DNA of 64,000 nt from positions 18,612,988-18,676,987 of the forward strand of contig CM049320.1 of assembly GCA_026874595.1 (NCBI GenBank), read 5' to 3'. Position numbers and translations under genes: made by a program. The notes under the pieces are model-generated. The model was not told the DNA's origin, made no database searches, and saw nothing but the letters and a program-made list of their open reading frames with translations. This DNA is from Sipunculus nudus. Its lineage: Eukaryota; Annelida; Sipuncula; Golfingiida; Sipunculidae. Positions 8,730-22,688 of this stretch are shown piece by piece (position 1 is the stretch's first letter; each line of letters starts with the position of its first letter).

Positions 8730-11700
8730 TGTTTTATCGATCGGTGGGATTTGTCTCGTAACGGTAAGTATACCAGGCCATGTTGGGCTGGAGATTAATC
8801 ATACGCTGCCTATCGTTGATGAAAGTCACGGAGCATTAATCTAAATGATAAAACGAGGCACGGGGTCACCACACAAGGTTGTCTGATAATTATTTTAAAG
8901 TTCTTCTTGTATTTTATAGGAGCTGAATAGTTATGAAACAAGATTATACAAAGGTTCACTCTGTTATTTTAAGCGTTCCCCTAGTTATTTTTGATTATGA
9001 ATGAAGGTTGTAATGTTAAAATAGGAAAAGTTATATCTTTTTTGTCATGGATCTATACAAATAGTTTAATGGGCGTTCCTCTCTTAAATAAAAATCGAAA
9101 GACGATGTGTTTTATCAAAAGATTATCTAAATCCTAAATTTATGTTCTATAATATCTGTCGGACCTTTTCCAGGTCTGTTCTATTTTTTAATTGCCCATT
9201 ATCCTTTTTTATGATTTATTGTTCTTTTAACATGCAGGCTTAATAACACATACTTTTTCTAAAAAAAGAGCTTAAATATATTGTGTTTGGATGTTATTAA
9301 ACGGAAACATTCTGTGTTATAAGGCTATAGGTGTAATTAAGCAGGATACATCTTATGATAATGCAGGTGTTTCCGAAAATTACATAACCTAAATTGTCTT
9401 GTTCTACATTATCTGAAACAGATTATGGTAATAGTTTGATCTCACTTTTACTTGGAAGGAAATAGCAGTGAGTGATTTAATTAAGATGAAATGTGAAATA
9501 CCGTTTCAAGTCTGCAGCATACTGAAAGTGTACATTTTCATCAGATTGCAACTTGCTGACTAACTATAAATCAGATAAAGTTTGAAGGATCCCCTTTTCC
9601 TCAAGGTAATAGTGGATCAAATCCCGTGATAAAATAATAAAGGGATGCATTGTATAAAAAACAGTTTGATCCTTTACAAAATTCCATTCTTTTCTCTTAA
9701 TCAAAGCCTGGTTTCATAAATAGGTTCCTGGACTTAACTGATCCAAGGCTACAATACCTCAATGTCACCTGAATCCTTATATCACGTCCCTGATTTTATT
9801 TATTAAAAATACCTGATCCCTAGAGCCTATATCCTTGATACATATTGTCATTTTAATGTATGGCCGTATCTAAGGTCACCTCCTTGATGGTTTACATATA
9901 AAGAAGGGAAAACCTGGAGCATGTTAAAAAAACACGAATTCTCATCATACACGCAGGCACGTTACATGGTCTGAATACTGCTATGGCCTAATCATGACAG
10001 TCTTGTAATCAACATGTTATGAGAATTCTAATGACCACGACGTTTGTTTTTCTATGCCATGACGGCATACTTGTTTCCACTGTGTATACTAGATGGCGCT
10101 GGTAATGGACTTGCTATATGCTTACCATAAACACTCGGATTGTTATTAAATTACATGGCACCCCTTATCATTTTTTCTTATAACGAACATACCTTTTAAC
10201 GAGAGCATTTTCCCATATTCACACAGGTAAGCGGGGCGTAATGGGAAGCCTCTTCTATCAATTGATCTCAGTAAAAAATATTTTCTCATAAAGAAAATTC
10301 TAGGAGTAAATGGGTTTCTGAAGTGATATTCTTGAAAAGCCGTCAATTTCAAAGTTAACGTATGCTCAAACCGAGAATTCCCCCCGGGGAGGGGGGGGGG
10401 GTCTTCTACAGAAAAAAAAACTCTTGGAAATAAGAGCAATGCACGCTTGTTACCGAAAAAACACCGTAGATTGCATGATTTCATCCTAAATATATAATAT
10501 GGCTTTATAATATCCCCCCGGGAGGACTTACTATATGACCCCCCCCCCCCCCCGGTTTAAAGTCCTCTGCCCACTATGTCTCCCACGGTCCACTCAAAGT
10601 GTTCATTATTCAACAGGCCGCGAAATCGCACTGTCTTCACTTTCTATGATTAAAAACCACTGCCAATCTGTGTCTTAGCAGTGACACCAGCCAACGTATA
10701 ATTTCCTTTTCCGTAAATTTTGCATTAACCTCTTTGTTCAAGAAAACATTTCTAACACATGCGTTATTTTCATTTTTGATCAATTTTCTTTTTTTTATTG
10801 AGATTATAGGAAAACAGAGCTTAAATTGTTTTATTTTTTTAAAGGGAGAGGAACATATCCTCTCCCATATCTCTCTGGCGCAGGTTTTCCGCTCCACACT
10901 TTTTGACAGGATCTCGGCCTATCCGTATCCCGGACAAAATTAACTACATCAATGTAAGTACATAGGTTTTAAAATGTATGACGCAGAATATTTTATCAAA
11001 TTCATGAACATTACTTTTGTAAAATGTTTAATTCGGTACGCTTAATTCAAATTAATATATGATTTTTAATTTTTTTTTTGCATTTAATGATAAGAATGTA
11101 CATCGTTTCTGGAATAAATCATTGGCATTTAATATGTACGGAACAATTAGGCCTGGGGGGGGGGGTCCTAAGTGTTAGCGGTGGTCCAGAATGTTAGCAC
11201 AACTGATGATTTTAGTGATGGTGTTATTGTATCGCGCAGGTGACAGTCGGTTAACCTACCTTTGCTCGCGTATGTTCAGGCCTAGGCAAAGGAAGTTGGT
11301 TACTGAGGCATTTTTTTTATCATTTTATAATTAAGTAGCTCGGGATGCAATATGGCGTCATTCTGAAGAGTTCATCAGTGTCAACACTTCAACCATTAAG
11401 CCGATGTGAGGTATCGCTGGACTGATATTATTATGTGAGGTCGCAAAGCACAGGAGTTGGGGGTGGGGGGGGGGGGGGGCCTAAAGGACTATCAGAAATA
11501 ATAATTAAAAGAAAATACACACATAAAACTTGTGGTCGATCGCCAAAATACACATGCATAATGTCGCAAAAGTATAGTTTCCCTTTTTAGTAATTGAATC
11601 ACATAATATGCCAAGGAAAACAAGTAGAGAAATAATTGCATGAATCACATAAATATCATTTTTTACTTTTGAAGATTTGCCTCCAACTCGTGTGATTGAC

Positions 11701-11760
11701 AAATGCCACTGGCCTATGCGTGGGGGGCCTCTCTGTACATATATAGTCAATTATTTTGTT
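8730..11760. other. Intergenic, no recognisable gene
   Basis: AT-rich sequence without a supported coding exon. It contains an 11-G run at 10,391-10,401, a 15-C run at 10,539-10,553, and G runs at 11,155-11,165 and 11,465-11,479. The 112-codon minus-strand ORF at 10,146-10,484 crosses one of these runs and resembles nothing known. Confidence 0.5.
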
Positions 11761-11761
11761 T

Positions 11762-12118
11762 TGAAACATATTACTAAAATCAGGAATCAGGAATCAAAGT
11801 AAAATCCAGTTAAATACTTGTGGGACCGGTCATTTTCTGCCCTGCCGGACCCAACTTTCTTGAAAAAAGAATTGCAAATTTCGAGGAATGATTTCCACAG
11901 GTAAGCCTGACTCTTCATATATATATATCACAGTCATTTATACTGTATTCAAAAATATTACTAAAAAACAGGAATTACCAATCAAAGTAAAATCCACCAA
12001 AATATTTTTGGAACGGTAAATTTTCTGCTGTGCCGGACCCCACTTTTCGGACGAATAAACTACACATTTCGAAGAATGATATTCACAGGTAATCCTGTCT
12101 CTCCATATATAGTTGGAA
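11762..12118. repeat. Diverged tandem duplication of about 180 bp
   Basis: Two units (about 11,762-11,948 and 11,949-12,118) share AATCAAAGTAAAATCCA, then TTTTCTGC..TGCCGGACCC, then ATTTCGA.GAATGAT and CACAGGTAA.CCTG. Neither unit has an open frame through its length. Confidence 0.7.
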
Positions 12119-12119
12119 T

Positions 12120-14660
12120 ATCAACAAGCAGACAGGCAAACATCTGAAGGATTTGGTTAAAATTATGAGCAGCTTATCCAAGCCAAGTATTCCCAACATT
12201 TCATATGCGTATTTAGTGCCGAGTATCAATATCCGAACTTTATTTCTCATACGTTACAAGGTAGCCACATGGGCCTATGTTTCTTGGAATATCTGAAATG
12301 TGTCTTTTTCTACTTAAACCTGTAATTTCTTACAATTCCCAGGACAGGTTCTTAATACTAGGTATAGTGACATTAATTCCCCTTCCTCTCGATTTGTTAA
12401 CTCGTCGAATCTCGACCACCCGACGGGCCACCAGATTAGCTGTTTTACCTCGCTGTGTGGTCCCTTTTTCCTAGTTCAGTGCATGATCTGTTTGTCAGCC
12501 AAGACGCTAAGAGTGGTGGTATATACAAGTATAAAGGTATCTATACAGGCATGCGTGCATGTATGTATCTATATATACCTCGTCCATATTGAAATGCTGA
12601 ATAATAATAAACAGAGTAGTAATTAAAGAGTTATTAAAGAGTACTAGTTTTTTTATTATTTTATTTTTTCATAGTCAGGTCTTGTAGACTGCATGTTGTC
12701 GAAACAAAAATAAAAATAATTTATATAAGTTTATCACCTGGCATCCTAGGCTTGGGTTCATGTTCATGATAAAGAAGTGAAAATCCACAGGATTTGAGGT
12801 TGCCTAATAATATTCATGCTCTGACGGTGTCGTTTGAGTTTTAACTGAACACCTCCAGATCGACGTCACGTTAAGAACATAAACTACCACGAAATCGAGT
12901 CACCTTCTCTGTGATCGTGACCTCCACATCAGTTTAACACGGGGAGGTGGCACAAATTTGGTTTAGTGTTAAAGGCCTCAAGCCGGGCTGTTATGTGCCA
13001 TGGACATAATGCCATTTCTATGCGATGGTTCTCAGACCATGACTACACTAACCCCGAGGCCCCTCAGGTTGGTGAGCGCCCTTGAAGTAACTGGCTGTCG
13101 TAATCAGTAACTAACAAGCTACGGTGCAGGATCTTGTCTATAGGGTTCACATGCGTGAAATCCAATACACTATTTTTTACTACAGGGTCTGAGGCCCCGA
13201 CACTATTTTTGCGACAAATAGCCGCCGAGATCGAAAAAGTCACGTATCTCGGTTTATGTCTCCCCCTCCCTAAATTGACTCATTGACAATCGATGTGTGT
13301 GTATGTGTGTTTATAAATATGTATGCCTTTATTACTTGAATATTAAGAAATGAAATTAACGATTATTTGGAAAAACTATTTTTTTATTGAGTGTATGCCA
13401 TTCCGATTGTCATAACCGTAAATTAACATACTTTTGAAAAGTGGCGCCATTTTATTTTGTGCTCAATAATACAATAATACAATAAAAACTCCAGAATCAA
13501 TATGCAGAACAGAAAATGATATTCAAAATATTTATTCAAAGGAATTATGTTTTCTCGATACAATGCTACACCATATTACACTTTAACTCCACTCAACATA
13601 TAATCCATGTCTCAATAGAATCACTGGCCGATTCATGTTTGTCAGGTTTTAATTGAAATTTTGTCCTGTTAGTTTTAATTAAATACAGCATAGAAGATGA
13701 CGGGCAGCAAAATTGGGGTTTCTTTTGTTCTAACTGGAGTAGTCAAGTCATTCCAACAACTCTTTAACCTTATCGCACTGTGTTTTACTGTAGGCAATCC
13801 TGTAGATTAGAGAGCTAACTGAACTGTTTTCTGTAAATGCATATGGGTTTAACCCTCGTGCAATCCAATATTCTTCATATCCTATTAATTAAGTTTGAAA
13901 ATTAGAAAGACCAACGGAGTCGTACCTGTTGATCTCGGTTACCCGGCTTCTGACATCTGGGCTTAAGCGTGTACGCAGAATAGCAGCCACAGGAGTAGTT
14001 CCGAGAAATTGGAGAAAGAAACCTTTCAGGGTTTAAAAAGGGGAAGCGACAGAAAAAATCCATCCGAAGAGGGAGTTTGTTGGGGACGAATATCGGCATA
14101 GTATAGGGCGGGATAACGCATTATGCGACCACGCCCAAAACCGAAGAGTAAAGTAGGATTTATTTTATACATTAAATGATGCCTTCTAATAAGCTTACGA
14201 TATACTGTGTAGAAAAATGCGACAATGTTCAACTGCTAGGGTCACGGCAATAGAACAACCGCCATCGATTGAGTCGACTCAAGGAGGGGGATTATGACAA
14301 TGAATTCCTTATGACAATCTCGATGATAACGTATTTTCCAGGGATATAAAATAAACCGAACCTGGTGATATGATTTGCCTAGAAAGAATGTAGACAAGTG
14401 ACAACTAAGCAGCGCTAATTTTTTAACCACTAAACGGCGGGGTTTGATGATTAATTAGTTGCCGCCTCCGGATCTTTTGGTTTGGCGCGCAGCCCCTAGC
14501 TGAGCTGATTGTCACAGTATTTTACTGGAGTTATTATAATCTCCCTGGATTAAAAACACCGCGGAAATCAATGAATTATTTAAACTATGCTGGACGACCT
14601 TGCTAAGGGGATTATCTAACAGCAGAAGTTCATGAGTCATTGTATTACAAGGCTCATAAA
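12120..14660. other. Intergenic, no recognisable gene
   Basis: No supported exon is seen. Only short unrelated ORFs and a small GT-rich tract near 13,290-13,310 are present. Confidence 0.45.
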
Positions 14661-14669
14661 TGGCCCGGA

Positions 14670-14770
14670 TTTGAACTTCTGACGAAACAGGAAAAATTAA
14701 ATTTACTTCTGAAGACATAGGAATATTCAACTTTGCTTTGGATGACATAGGAAAAATCAACCTGAAATCT
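14670..14770. repeat. Short degenerate tandem repeat, about 33-bp unit
   Basis: Three imperfect units share the pattern CTTCTGA.GA.ATAGGAA.AATTCAA. The minus-strand reading gives a matching three-fold peptide repeat (PMSSKAKLN, PMSSEVNL, PVSSEVQ). This looks like a minisatellite and not a gene. Confidence 0.5.
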
Positions 14771-15018
14771 AATAACGCTAGATAGTACAAAGTTTACATA
14801 ACAACTCGTCATTGCTTTGTTTCAGATCTGTCGATAGGTAGTATGTGCCTGAAACATTTACCGCTTATTAGTATGCGCTTAGGAGAGCTAATACATTTTA
14901 ATCAAGCTACCGCAAGTTTATGGTATAACATTTCAGGAATTTGTTATCATTGTTATTGAGAACCAATGCGAGTATATTGTTTAATAGAGCTGTGTGTATA
15001 TTTGGTTTGTTTAAGATC

Positions 15019-15098
15019 AAGAGAGAGAGAGAGACAGAGACAGACAGACAGACAGACAGACAGTCAGTCAGACAGTCAGACAGAGAGAGAGAGAGACA
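15019..15098. repeat. (GA)n / (CAGA)n compound microsatellite
   Basis: GAGAGA units pass into CAGACAGACAGA, then CAGT and CAGA variants, then GAGAGA again. Confidence 0.9.
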
Positions 15099-15494
15099 TA
15101 GAGAATTCGCTAGTCAAATATGACTTCAGGGCTCTATTGCTTCTGAAATCTTTCACTAGTGTGCTCCGAAAGGACATAAAGGTTAAAAAATAATAAATCG
15201 ATTTTTCCCTCGCTACTGAAACCGAGTGGAAGGATATGAATAAATAAATGTAGACTGTAACTGTGAACAATTTTCCTTTGTGCTTTTTATGGTAGGTAGC
15301 ATAAACATAACCCTTGGCTTTGATACGGTGGTATAACGTACTGCTACTAGCACGGAGATAAGAAAAAAAAACCTTAAAATCGTCATCCCATTCTCAAGAT
15401 TTAAGAGTCCTTGTGTCATAGAAGAAAGTGAAACTGTGGAAATAAAAAAAGGTTATCAGCTTTCTTCGGGTCTTCTGACATAAACTGGACCATG

Positions 15495-15925
15495 GAATGT
15501 CTAATGTCTCCGGAACCTTCGCTCATTCATCATCTTCTTCTGCTCTTGATTGTCACGTGATATTGGTCTGTCCGTTGTACCATGGTCTTTTTTTATGGAT
15601 TGTGAGCTCTCATCTGGATGTGTCAGTCTTTATGACCATCAACATAAGTTTGTTCCTTGGTCTGTCTTCTGGACCATGGGCTTTCATTAGAACCTTGGTC
15701 ATTCCTTGGTCTTCTGCCTCTGCCGAGCTTTCTACCAGACACTGTTCTGTCTTCCGGACAATGAGCATTCTACGGGATATACGTCTGTCTTCTGGGTCAT
15801 GAGCTTTCTGTGGACATTTGTTGTCTTCTTAACAGTGGATTGTGTTTTCAGCAAAGGCTTCCCTTTTCATCATATTCTTTGGCCGTTCTTATGGTCTATT
15901 GTCTTTCTATGGGCAGGGATATTTT
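15495..15925. repeat. Degenerate minisatellite built on GTCTTCTGGACCATGAGCTT
   Basis: The motif TCTTCTGG.CCATG.GCTTTC recurs at irregular spacing (near 15,665, 15,745 and 15,788) with more diverged copies around it. Two overlapping plus-strand ORFs are by-products of the repeat. Confidence 0.55.
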
Positions 15926-15929
15926 AGCT

Positions 15930-18290
15930 GCCGTAAATACTTATGAAATGAAGGAATGAATTTAGTGATTCATTTACGCTTTTATCACTGATGCTAACAG
16001 ACAAGTAAGTTGATGATCGAGCTGCGATTATGACGAACTCTTTTTTTCCGAATACCCTTGAGCAAGCCATTAGATTGAATTAAAATTTATTCCAGGTGAG
16101 AAGGAATAAGAAGTTAAATTTCCTAATGCCTGCTGCTAAATGGTTTGTTTACAAAGCGGTTACAGGAAAGGAAAAATAAAATTGAAAAAAGACTCCCATA
16201 CAATAACAAGAATTAGTGCTCGCGCACTCCCTAGAGGCCTTTACGGGCCTGTAACATTCATAAATTCTTCCCGGAACCCACCTTAGAATACAAATATATG
16301 CTAGTTTTCTGAGTCAACGCATTAACTTCAGTTTTCTCATAACATTCTGTGCAACAAAAGCGTGTTTTAGTTCACGTTTTCAATTGAGACTGGGCCCGAT
16401 ATCTGGACAGAAGAATTAAATTGAAACAGTCGGCTTTAAAGACTGCATGAACTTACGATCAGACGTCTTTTAATTAAAACAGCCTTGTATCTTATATACA
16501 TATATGCAACGAACACCCCTCCCCAACTTTCCCACTGCACTCAAGTCTACCCACATTCACTTCTTCCATATGCCTATGGCCTGCTAGGGCGTTGGGAGTG
16601 CCTACGTTTTAACCAGATACGGATGTGGTTTTCTCGGCTGTTGTCAGATTTTGTTTTTGTTTATTTTACAAATGTACCGGAAGTTACGGGGCAGTTATTT
16701 GCGTCACTTCTTGAAAATTTTAAAGTTCCCACAGTACATAAAGCTGAGAATACAATTAAGGTGCTTTTATGAAGAGTTAGGAAGTCAGTGCAGACAGGTT
16801 TATCATATGTTCAAATGCCGGACTATAAGAAATTGACAAAGGGATAAATAAATGAGAGATGCAGTCCTTGCTACAATCAAGTTTACGCATGTGGTTCTGT
16901 TACACAGCAGGTGTGAAGATGAAACAAATAAGAAAGGACTATTTGCACACCCATGTTGCAAGACGTTTTCACTTATGCCGACCCATTAGAGTGCGGAGGT
17001 TAAGTAGTCTTCCGTGTTGGTCTCTTTTTGTTTCTATATGTTTGTCTATACCTTTACTCTCTGTGTATCAGCTGTCTAAGAAAGGATTGAATGCACTCAA
17101 AGTTTTGTATGGTGGACAAGTGCTGCTTGATATCTTTTTTTTATTACTCGTATAAGATATATGTATAAATGAATTCGAATTAATTTCTTTGTGGAAGACT
17201 TAAAAAATTATTTATTTTTGTAAAGTATGTATACATATCAGGTGGTAATATGCGCTCTCAGAGAGTTGTTGTTGAACGTTAATGTTTGTAGAAAAAAAAA
17301 CAAATTTAACCTTTATCCCCCGTTAGTGTAGTAAACCTAGCTCATACCTCACCCGACCCCCGCACACACACGCCTACATCTGCATCCACCAGTACCCACG
17401 CATACATACAATTTTATGAATTTCTAACAACAAACTCTGTATTATGGCTCACAGCCCCAACCTGGACAGGATCCCGTGCCAGTATTATCAAATCAGAATG
17501 TACCGGATGTAGGATATTGCAGTCGTTTGATTGTTTTCCGGTCAACATTCCTTTACGCATCGTGGTGACAACCAATCCATCTTACAATGATAGTATCAGC
17601 GAAAGGTTACGCGTGGGAGTGATACACATCGCACCGGTTTAATTCAATTGGCACGATAGGAACTCAGGGAGAGATCACGCTAGCCGTGACGATCCGACTC
17701 TATAGATAATCGGATAATTGGGCTGGTAAGCCTACTCGAGACGTGATACAAGTAATAACGAGGAATGTATCGAAGTGGTCTTGCATCAGATTGCATTCAT
17801 ATTGTGGTAAACGGCCCATAATCTCAATATTATGCTAAGAATAATAAATTAACACAAAAGTTTACATGTGAGCTCACAACCCAAACTGAAACACCTTCTC
17901 CATGGACACGGGTCATTTCCTGTATCGCCTGCAAGCTGCATGCACTCTGTAACTCGTGCGAACCATGCTTGTGTTCATGCAGTCATAAATTCAACAAACA
18001 TGCCGAGTGGTTTATAAATGTGCTGGGTTAGAACGGAACTGTTCTCAATCATGTTTGGTATTATTAGAAACTACACAGAAAATGCCAATGATTGGTCTGG
18101 TTATGTTGATTGACAGTGTACCTGTAGGCCATTAAGCTTTGTCAGAAATGACGAAAATATTTGCATCTTCATAAGGCCTTATAATGCATTCCTCAGACTT
18201 AAATGTAAAGACACTCTGGCGCTAAGGTCACGCCATCTTATTATTAATCATAAGGTATGACATGATCAAATACTGCTTTCTGTGTCTTTT
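15930..18290. other. Intergenic, no recognisable gene
   Basis: Only short ORFs without family resemblance are seen. A 12-G run follows at 18,295-18,306. Confidence 0.45.
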
Positions 18291-18639
18291 TTTTGGGGGG
18301 GGGGGGACATAACCTTTACATAGCATATATAGGCCTGGCGGAAGCCTTTTCATATGCGAAAGGCCCGGGATCAAATGCATGCGATGAAGACGCCCAGCGG
18401 TGCCGCGCCTTGGGGAGTCCCGGGAATACACCGAGTCCGAAACTGTAACTCCCAGCCCCACCGAGCTTTATTTGTTTGTATTGTAGTAAAATTTATGTTA
18501 TCTGTTTCTCTATACATTTGACAAACATAAATTTAGTTTTGAAAAATGTAAGGCATCAGCTTCAAATTATATTTATACTTTTTTCAAGTTAAGGAGGTGT
18601 GGGTACCGAACCTTAGTATTCCCTTAAATCCCATAGAAG

Positions 18640-19300
18640 ACTCGGCATATGTACGGCAGTGCTACGGATAGGTCCGGGGTGATTCGGGTTGTAAGCCGTA
18701 GCGCTGCCGGGATGGTCCGGGATGGTTCGGGACGGTCCGGGAGGGCGAGTCGACAGTTTTTGGATATCAAAAACTGCCGGGGCGATTCGTGGTGATCCGG
18801 GACGGAATGTAATCCATGGTGATCCGTGGCTCATCCGTTGCTCTGACGGAGCTATGCCGTGGGTGTCCGTGCCACTGCCGTGGAAGTCCGGGGCACTGCC
18901 GTGACAGTCCTAGGAGGCCCGGGACGTTAAAAACCACCCGAACTACCCCGGCAGAGCCAGGCCTCGACCCTGGGCGTTGCCGGGACAGTCTGGGGCGTTG
19001 CCGGGACGGTCCGGGGCTATGCCGGGACGGTCCTGGGTAATACCGGGGTGCTACCGTAGTGGTCCGGGGTTATCCGTGGCTGTGCCGGGGTTATTTCCAG
19101 TGCCACTGGGGTGCTGCCGGGATGGTCCTAGGCGCTGCCGAGACGATCCGGAGCTCTACCGTAGTGCTGCTGTGTGAAATTGTGATTTCTGCCGATTTCT
19201 GCAAAAAAAAAAAAAAAAAAAAAACACCCCGGATCACCACGGACCACCCCGGACCATATCCGGGGTGGTCCGTGGTAATACTTACCTATCCGTTTTACTG
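18640..19300. repeat. GC-rich minisatellite block ending in a perfect hairpin
   Basis: From about 18,640 to 19,170 a unit of about 30 bases recurs with the core CCGGGACGGTCCGGGG and variants. After a run of about 21 A (19,203-19,224) comes a perfect 17-bp inverted repeat at 19,237-19,253 and 19,259-19,275 with a five-base loop; its arms carry the same CCGGGGTGGTCCG motif. The base composition contrasts sharply with the AT-rich flanks. Frames through the block give Pro/Gly/Arg-rich ORFs that are not genes. Confidence 0.75.
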
Positions 19301-19329
19301 CCTGCTGGAGTGGGACTGTAGCTTTATAG

Positions 19330-20130
19330 GTTAACAACACACCGGCGTGCACGGGATTAAAAACACGAGTTAAAATCGCATATCCGTAACAGGCAATTAT
19401 CCAACCCGTAGTCTTTATAATGTGCTCTAATGGCAAAACTAATTAAACGAGTATACACATCAGTTAACAAAAGAAATCATTTATACACAGAGAATACACA
19501 CAGACTGGATTATTGCGGAACGACAAAGATAACATATAATAATAAATATATGTGACTGTGAAAATGCTTCGTGGGTCACATTTTCGGAAACTATAGAATA
19601 TAAATCTTAAAATTCTTGTCATTGTAACATTATCAATGGGTGTTTCTGAAGATTTTGTTAAAATTGAAACAACACGGGCAGATCCAGACATTCTTTTTTT
19701 TTTAAAAAAGAAAGTTCCAAGCTGTAAATGCCGGATATGCGAGAGATAATATACAGCGATCATAAGCAGGGGATGATTATATGGTAGGATTTTTTCGTTT
19801 AGAAAAGACAGACCTATTATGAGAAAATCCAAGGTACTGTCAGTTTGCAAGTTTTAAATAATAGAAAGTTTGTAGTAATAGTGATCCGTTGCCTTTGCTT
19901 CACTACATGGTGATACTAATCTGTAAAACATGTCCACTGATTTTACCACATGAATGAGCTGCTTGCAATTTATGGCTCCATTTTCCGTTAATCAGAGAGC
20001 ATTTCCCAGAGTATACGTTTAATCCATTGAAATGAGATGTTAAAATAAATTTAAATATTTTACATTTTTATTATGCAGTTTATTAAGGAAACAATTAAGC
20101 TCAAAAGACTGGTAGTACATGTATGTGTAG
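19330..20130. other. Intergenic, no recognisable gene
   Basis: A 128-codon minus-strand ORF (19,464-19,850) is present but shows no domain and is AT-biased in composition. I do not call it a gene. Confidence 0.45.
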
Positions 20131-20139
20131 TAGGGCACT

Positions 20140-20325
20140 GCGCGGGCTCAAATCCACCCCTCAATCCGCCCCGCCCCGCGGGCCCCCGCGGGCTTACTTT
20201 TCCAATATTTTTTTGGGGGGCGGGGGGGGGGGGGGGTTCGGCAAAAAAAAATTATCTGCGGGGCAGGGCGGGTGTGGGCTGAAAGCTAGGATATGCGGGG
20301 TGGGGCGGGCTACAAGTTATTTTAG
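20140..20325. repeat. GC-rich block with poly-G core
   Basis: The left half (Cs and Gs such as CCCGCGGGCCCCCGCGGG) and the right half (GCGGGGCAGGGCGGG, GCGGGGTGGGGCGGGC) are loosely inverted around a 15-G run at 20,222-20,236. Its origin is unknown. Confidence 0.5.
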
Positions 20326-20329
20326 TGTC

Positions 20330-21683
20330 GGTTTCTGCAGGCCAAAAACGTGGTTATAGGAAGAAGATGACGCAGGTCTGTTTATGTTCCATCAGTTATT
20401 CCGAATTTGTATACTGCACTTGTGAAATATAAAATTCCTGAGTTTTGAGACAGATTCCCCTTTGCAGGGACCACTGGTCATGATATTGTACAAATGTACC
20501 TTGTTGTATATATAGACAGGTCGGTAGGCCTGTACATATAGTTGACTCCCTCTGCAATTCCATGCATAGCCTTCCCTTTTTCAGAATTTAGCTGATCGCC
20601 ATTGAACAGGATTATTCTCTTTGTCAAATAAAAGTGGTGAACTGTGGTAAACAAATACTGTCCTCCAGCTAGTGCAGCTAGTGACTAGAAGTGTAACAGA
20701 CTGGTCTTAAGTATTTGTATTATTCATACATAATAGAATTTGATTGCTTTATGCTAGAATTTTATTCTATATTTCCGAATATTGCAACATATGCATCGAA
20801 AATATGTTTAAACTTTAATCATGTATATTATGTAAGCTAAACATCTGAATAGGTTGAACTCATAATAACGTTAAATATCTAAAGGAAACACAAAGGCAGT
20901 ATTTGATTAGTGGATCTGACATTTCCACTTACTGTGCAGTAAATAATTGTATTTTGTACAGTGGAAATTCTTAAGAATAAAAAAATGCTGATTCAGTGCA
21001 TGTGACACTCCGTCCTTACCAGTGAAAAAAAATGAAAAAGTCATACCATCAACAAACATGGTAATGTTTCTTATTTGGCTCTTATTTGTGGTCAATGGCA
21101 ATCAAGTAGTTTTAGTGTGCAACTGCCTGCTACGCTTAACATGGTCGTCGTGTGCTTAAAACATCTGTGCAAAGTTTAGTTTGATCTGGTGGCATCTTTC
21201 GTCTAAAAACACAAATGAATAAGAATTTTTTCTCTATTAAAAGTAAATGTCCATTGATATAATAAAGATAACTATTTGTGCAAGTACAATGAATATATAA
21301 TATGCACTAATGGTATCGTAGATCAGCATTTCTTGGTATATTTATAATCGTTTACGAAATAACTTCATCAATCAAGTCAAATTTAAAGTGCCCCAGTCCA
21401 TGGCCGGCATAAACAAAATCCCTTTTAAAAAAAGGACCACCAAGGTTGTTAAAAGTACACCATAGTCGACCGAGGTGATATACCATGCAGCGTCATCAAA
21501 GCTAGCCCTATCAGTCCAGTTGCTCCAACTGCGGTATTCAGGTTCTATATGCATGGGTCTCACCATTCCATTGGATTTGGATTATATACAATTAAAATGC
21601 AAATCTACATGTTTGCTTTCCTCTGACATGAACGAAATATTGGTGAGGTCCGAGCCTGTCCTGCCTCATCGCTTCCACCCGCC

Positions 21684-21766
<83 letters not shown>

Positions 21767-22657
21767 GTGTGTGTTACAATTGTGTCATTGTAGCTATAAC
21801 AGTAGCAGACATTTTGGGTTTGGAGTTTATTCGGCGGATTTCGAAAAAAAGTCAGGAATATGTCTATAACAAGGTCAAATGAAACTTGATCCTTGAGCCA
21901 ATCTTATTAGCTTTATCGACTGTGCCAGTCTTACTAATGTCATATGACCTGAAGGATTTCTGGTTCACATCGCCATGAAAAGAAAAATCTATTTTATTGT
22001 TTTATTTAGTAAATTAATTCTATATTTTAGTGGCATTGTATCGTGTCTAAAACGATGTCTTGAATACATACTTAGATGTATATCTTGCTGTTATGTATAA
22101 TTATATTATAGACCTATGTCAATCAAAGTAAATCGGATATGTTTGAAGTGTACTTTATAATATTCATCAAGCCTAGAAACGCATATTGATTATAGCGGTC
22201 TTTATTGTCAGTTTGCCGAGGCGTTGGTCTCTTTTATGGGAAGACAATGGCGTTAAGTATTACTCTGAGGAAAATATGCGTGTATCTAATGGATCATGTG
22301 TATAAATTGAGCTTCTATGAGCGGATTGTGTTTTTTTTTTATGTCGGCACACGTGGCTCCGTTACAGCTTCTCTAAGAACAATATTTAAGGGTCTGGATT
22401 TGAGACACGTGTTTCCCGTTCACGAATTACAAAACGTGGGATTCTTCATAATTATGCCTCCGGGGAGGATCGGTGAATGTTTTAAGGATCGTTTAAACAC
22501 CAAGCAAAACCCCTTACAGAGGCTTGACAATCCCAGCACGAGTGTTGTGCTTTTTGCCCGTAAGATACCTCAAAACAATTGTCTAGCTTAGAAAGTGGTC
22601 TAGTAACATATGAATATATTTTAAATAAATCCATAATGGTTATATATATTAAATTAT

Positions 22658-22688
<31 letters not shown>

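Noticed and set aside
15497-15927. Two overlapping plus-strand ORFs rich in Ser, Leu and Phe
   Set aside because: They are readings of a degenerate GTCTTCTGGACCATG minisatellite.
19464-19850. 128-codon minus-strand ORF
   Set aside because: No recognisable domain, no clear splice or promoter context, AT-biased low-complexity composition.
21372-21566. Minus-strand ORF with a protein-like look (WSNWTDRASFDDAAWYITS)
   Set aside because: Composition is plausible for an exon, but no convincing acceptor was found, no family is recognised, and no partner exon is in phase nearby.
22205-22591. 128-codon plus-strand ORF
   Set aside because: No family motif; length alone is not evidence in 64 kb read in six frames.
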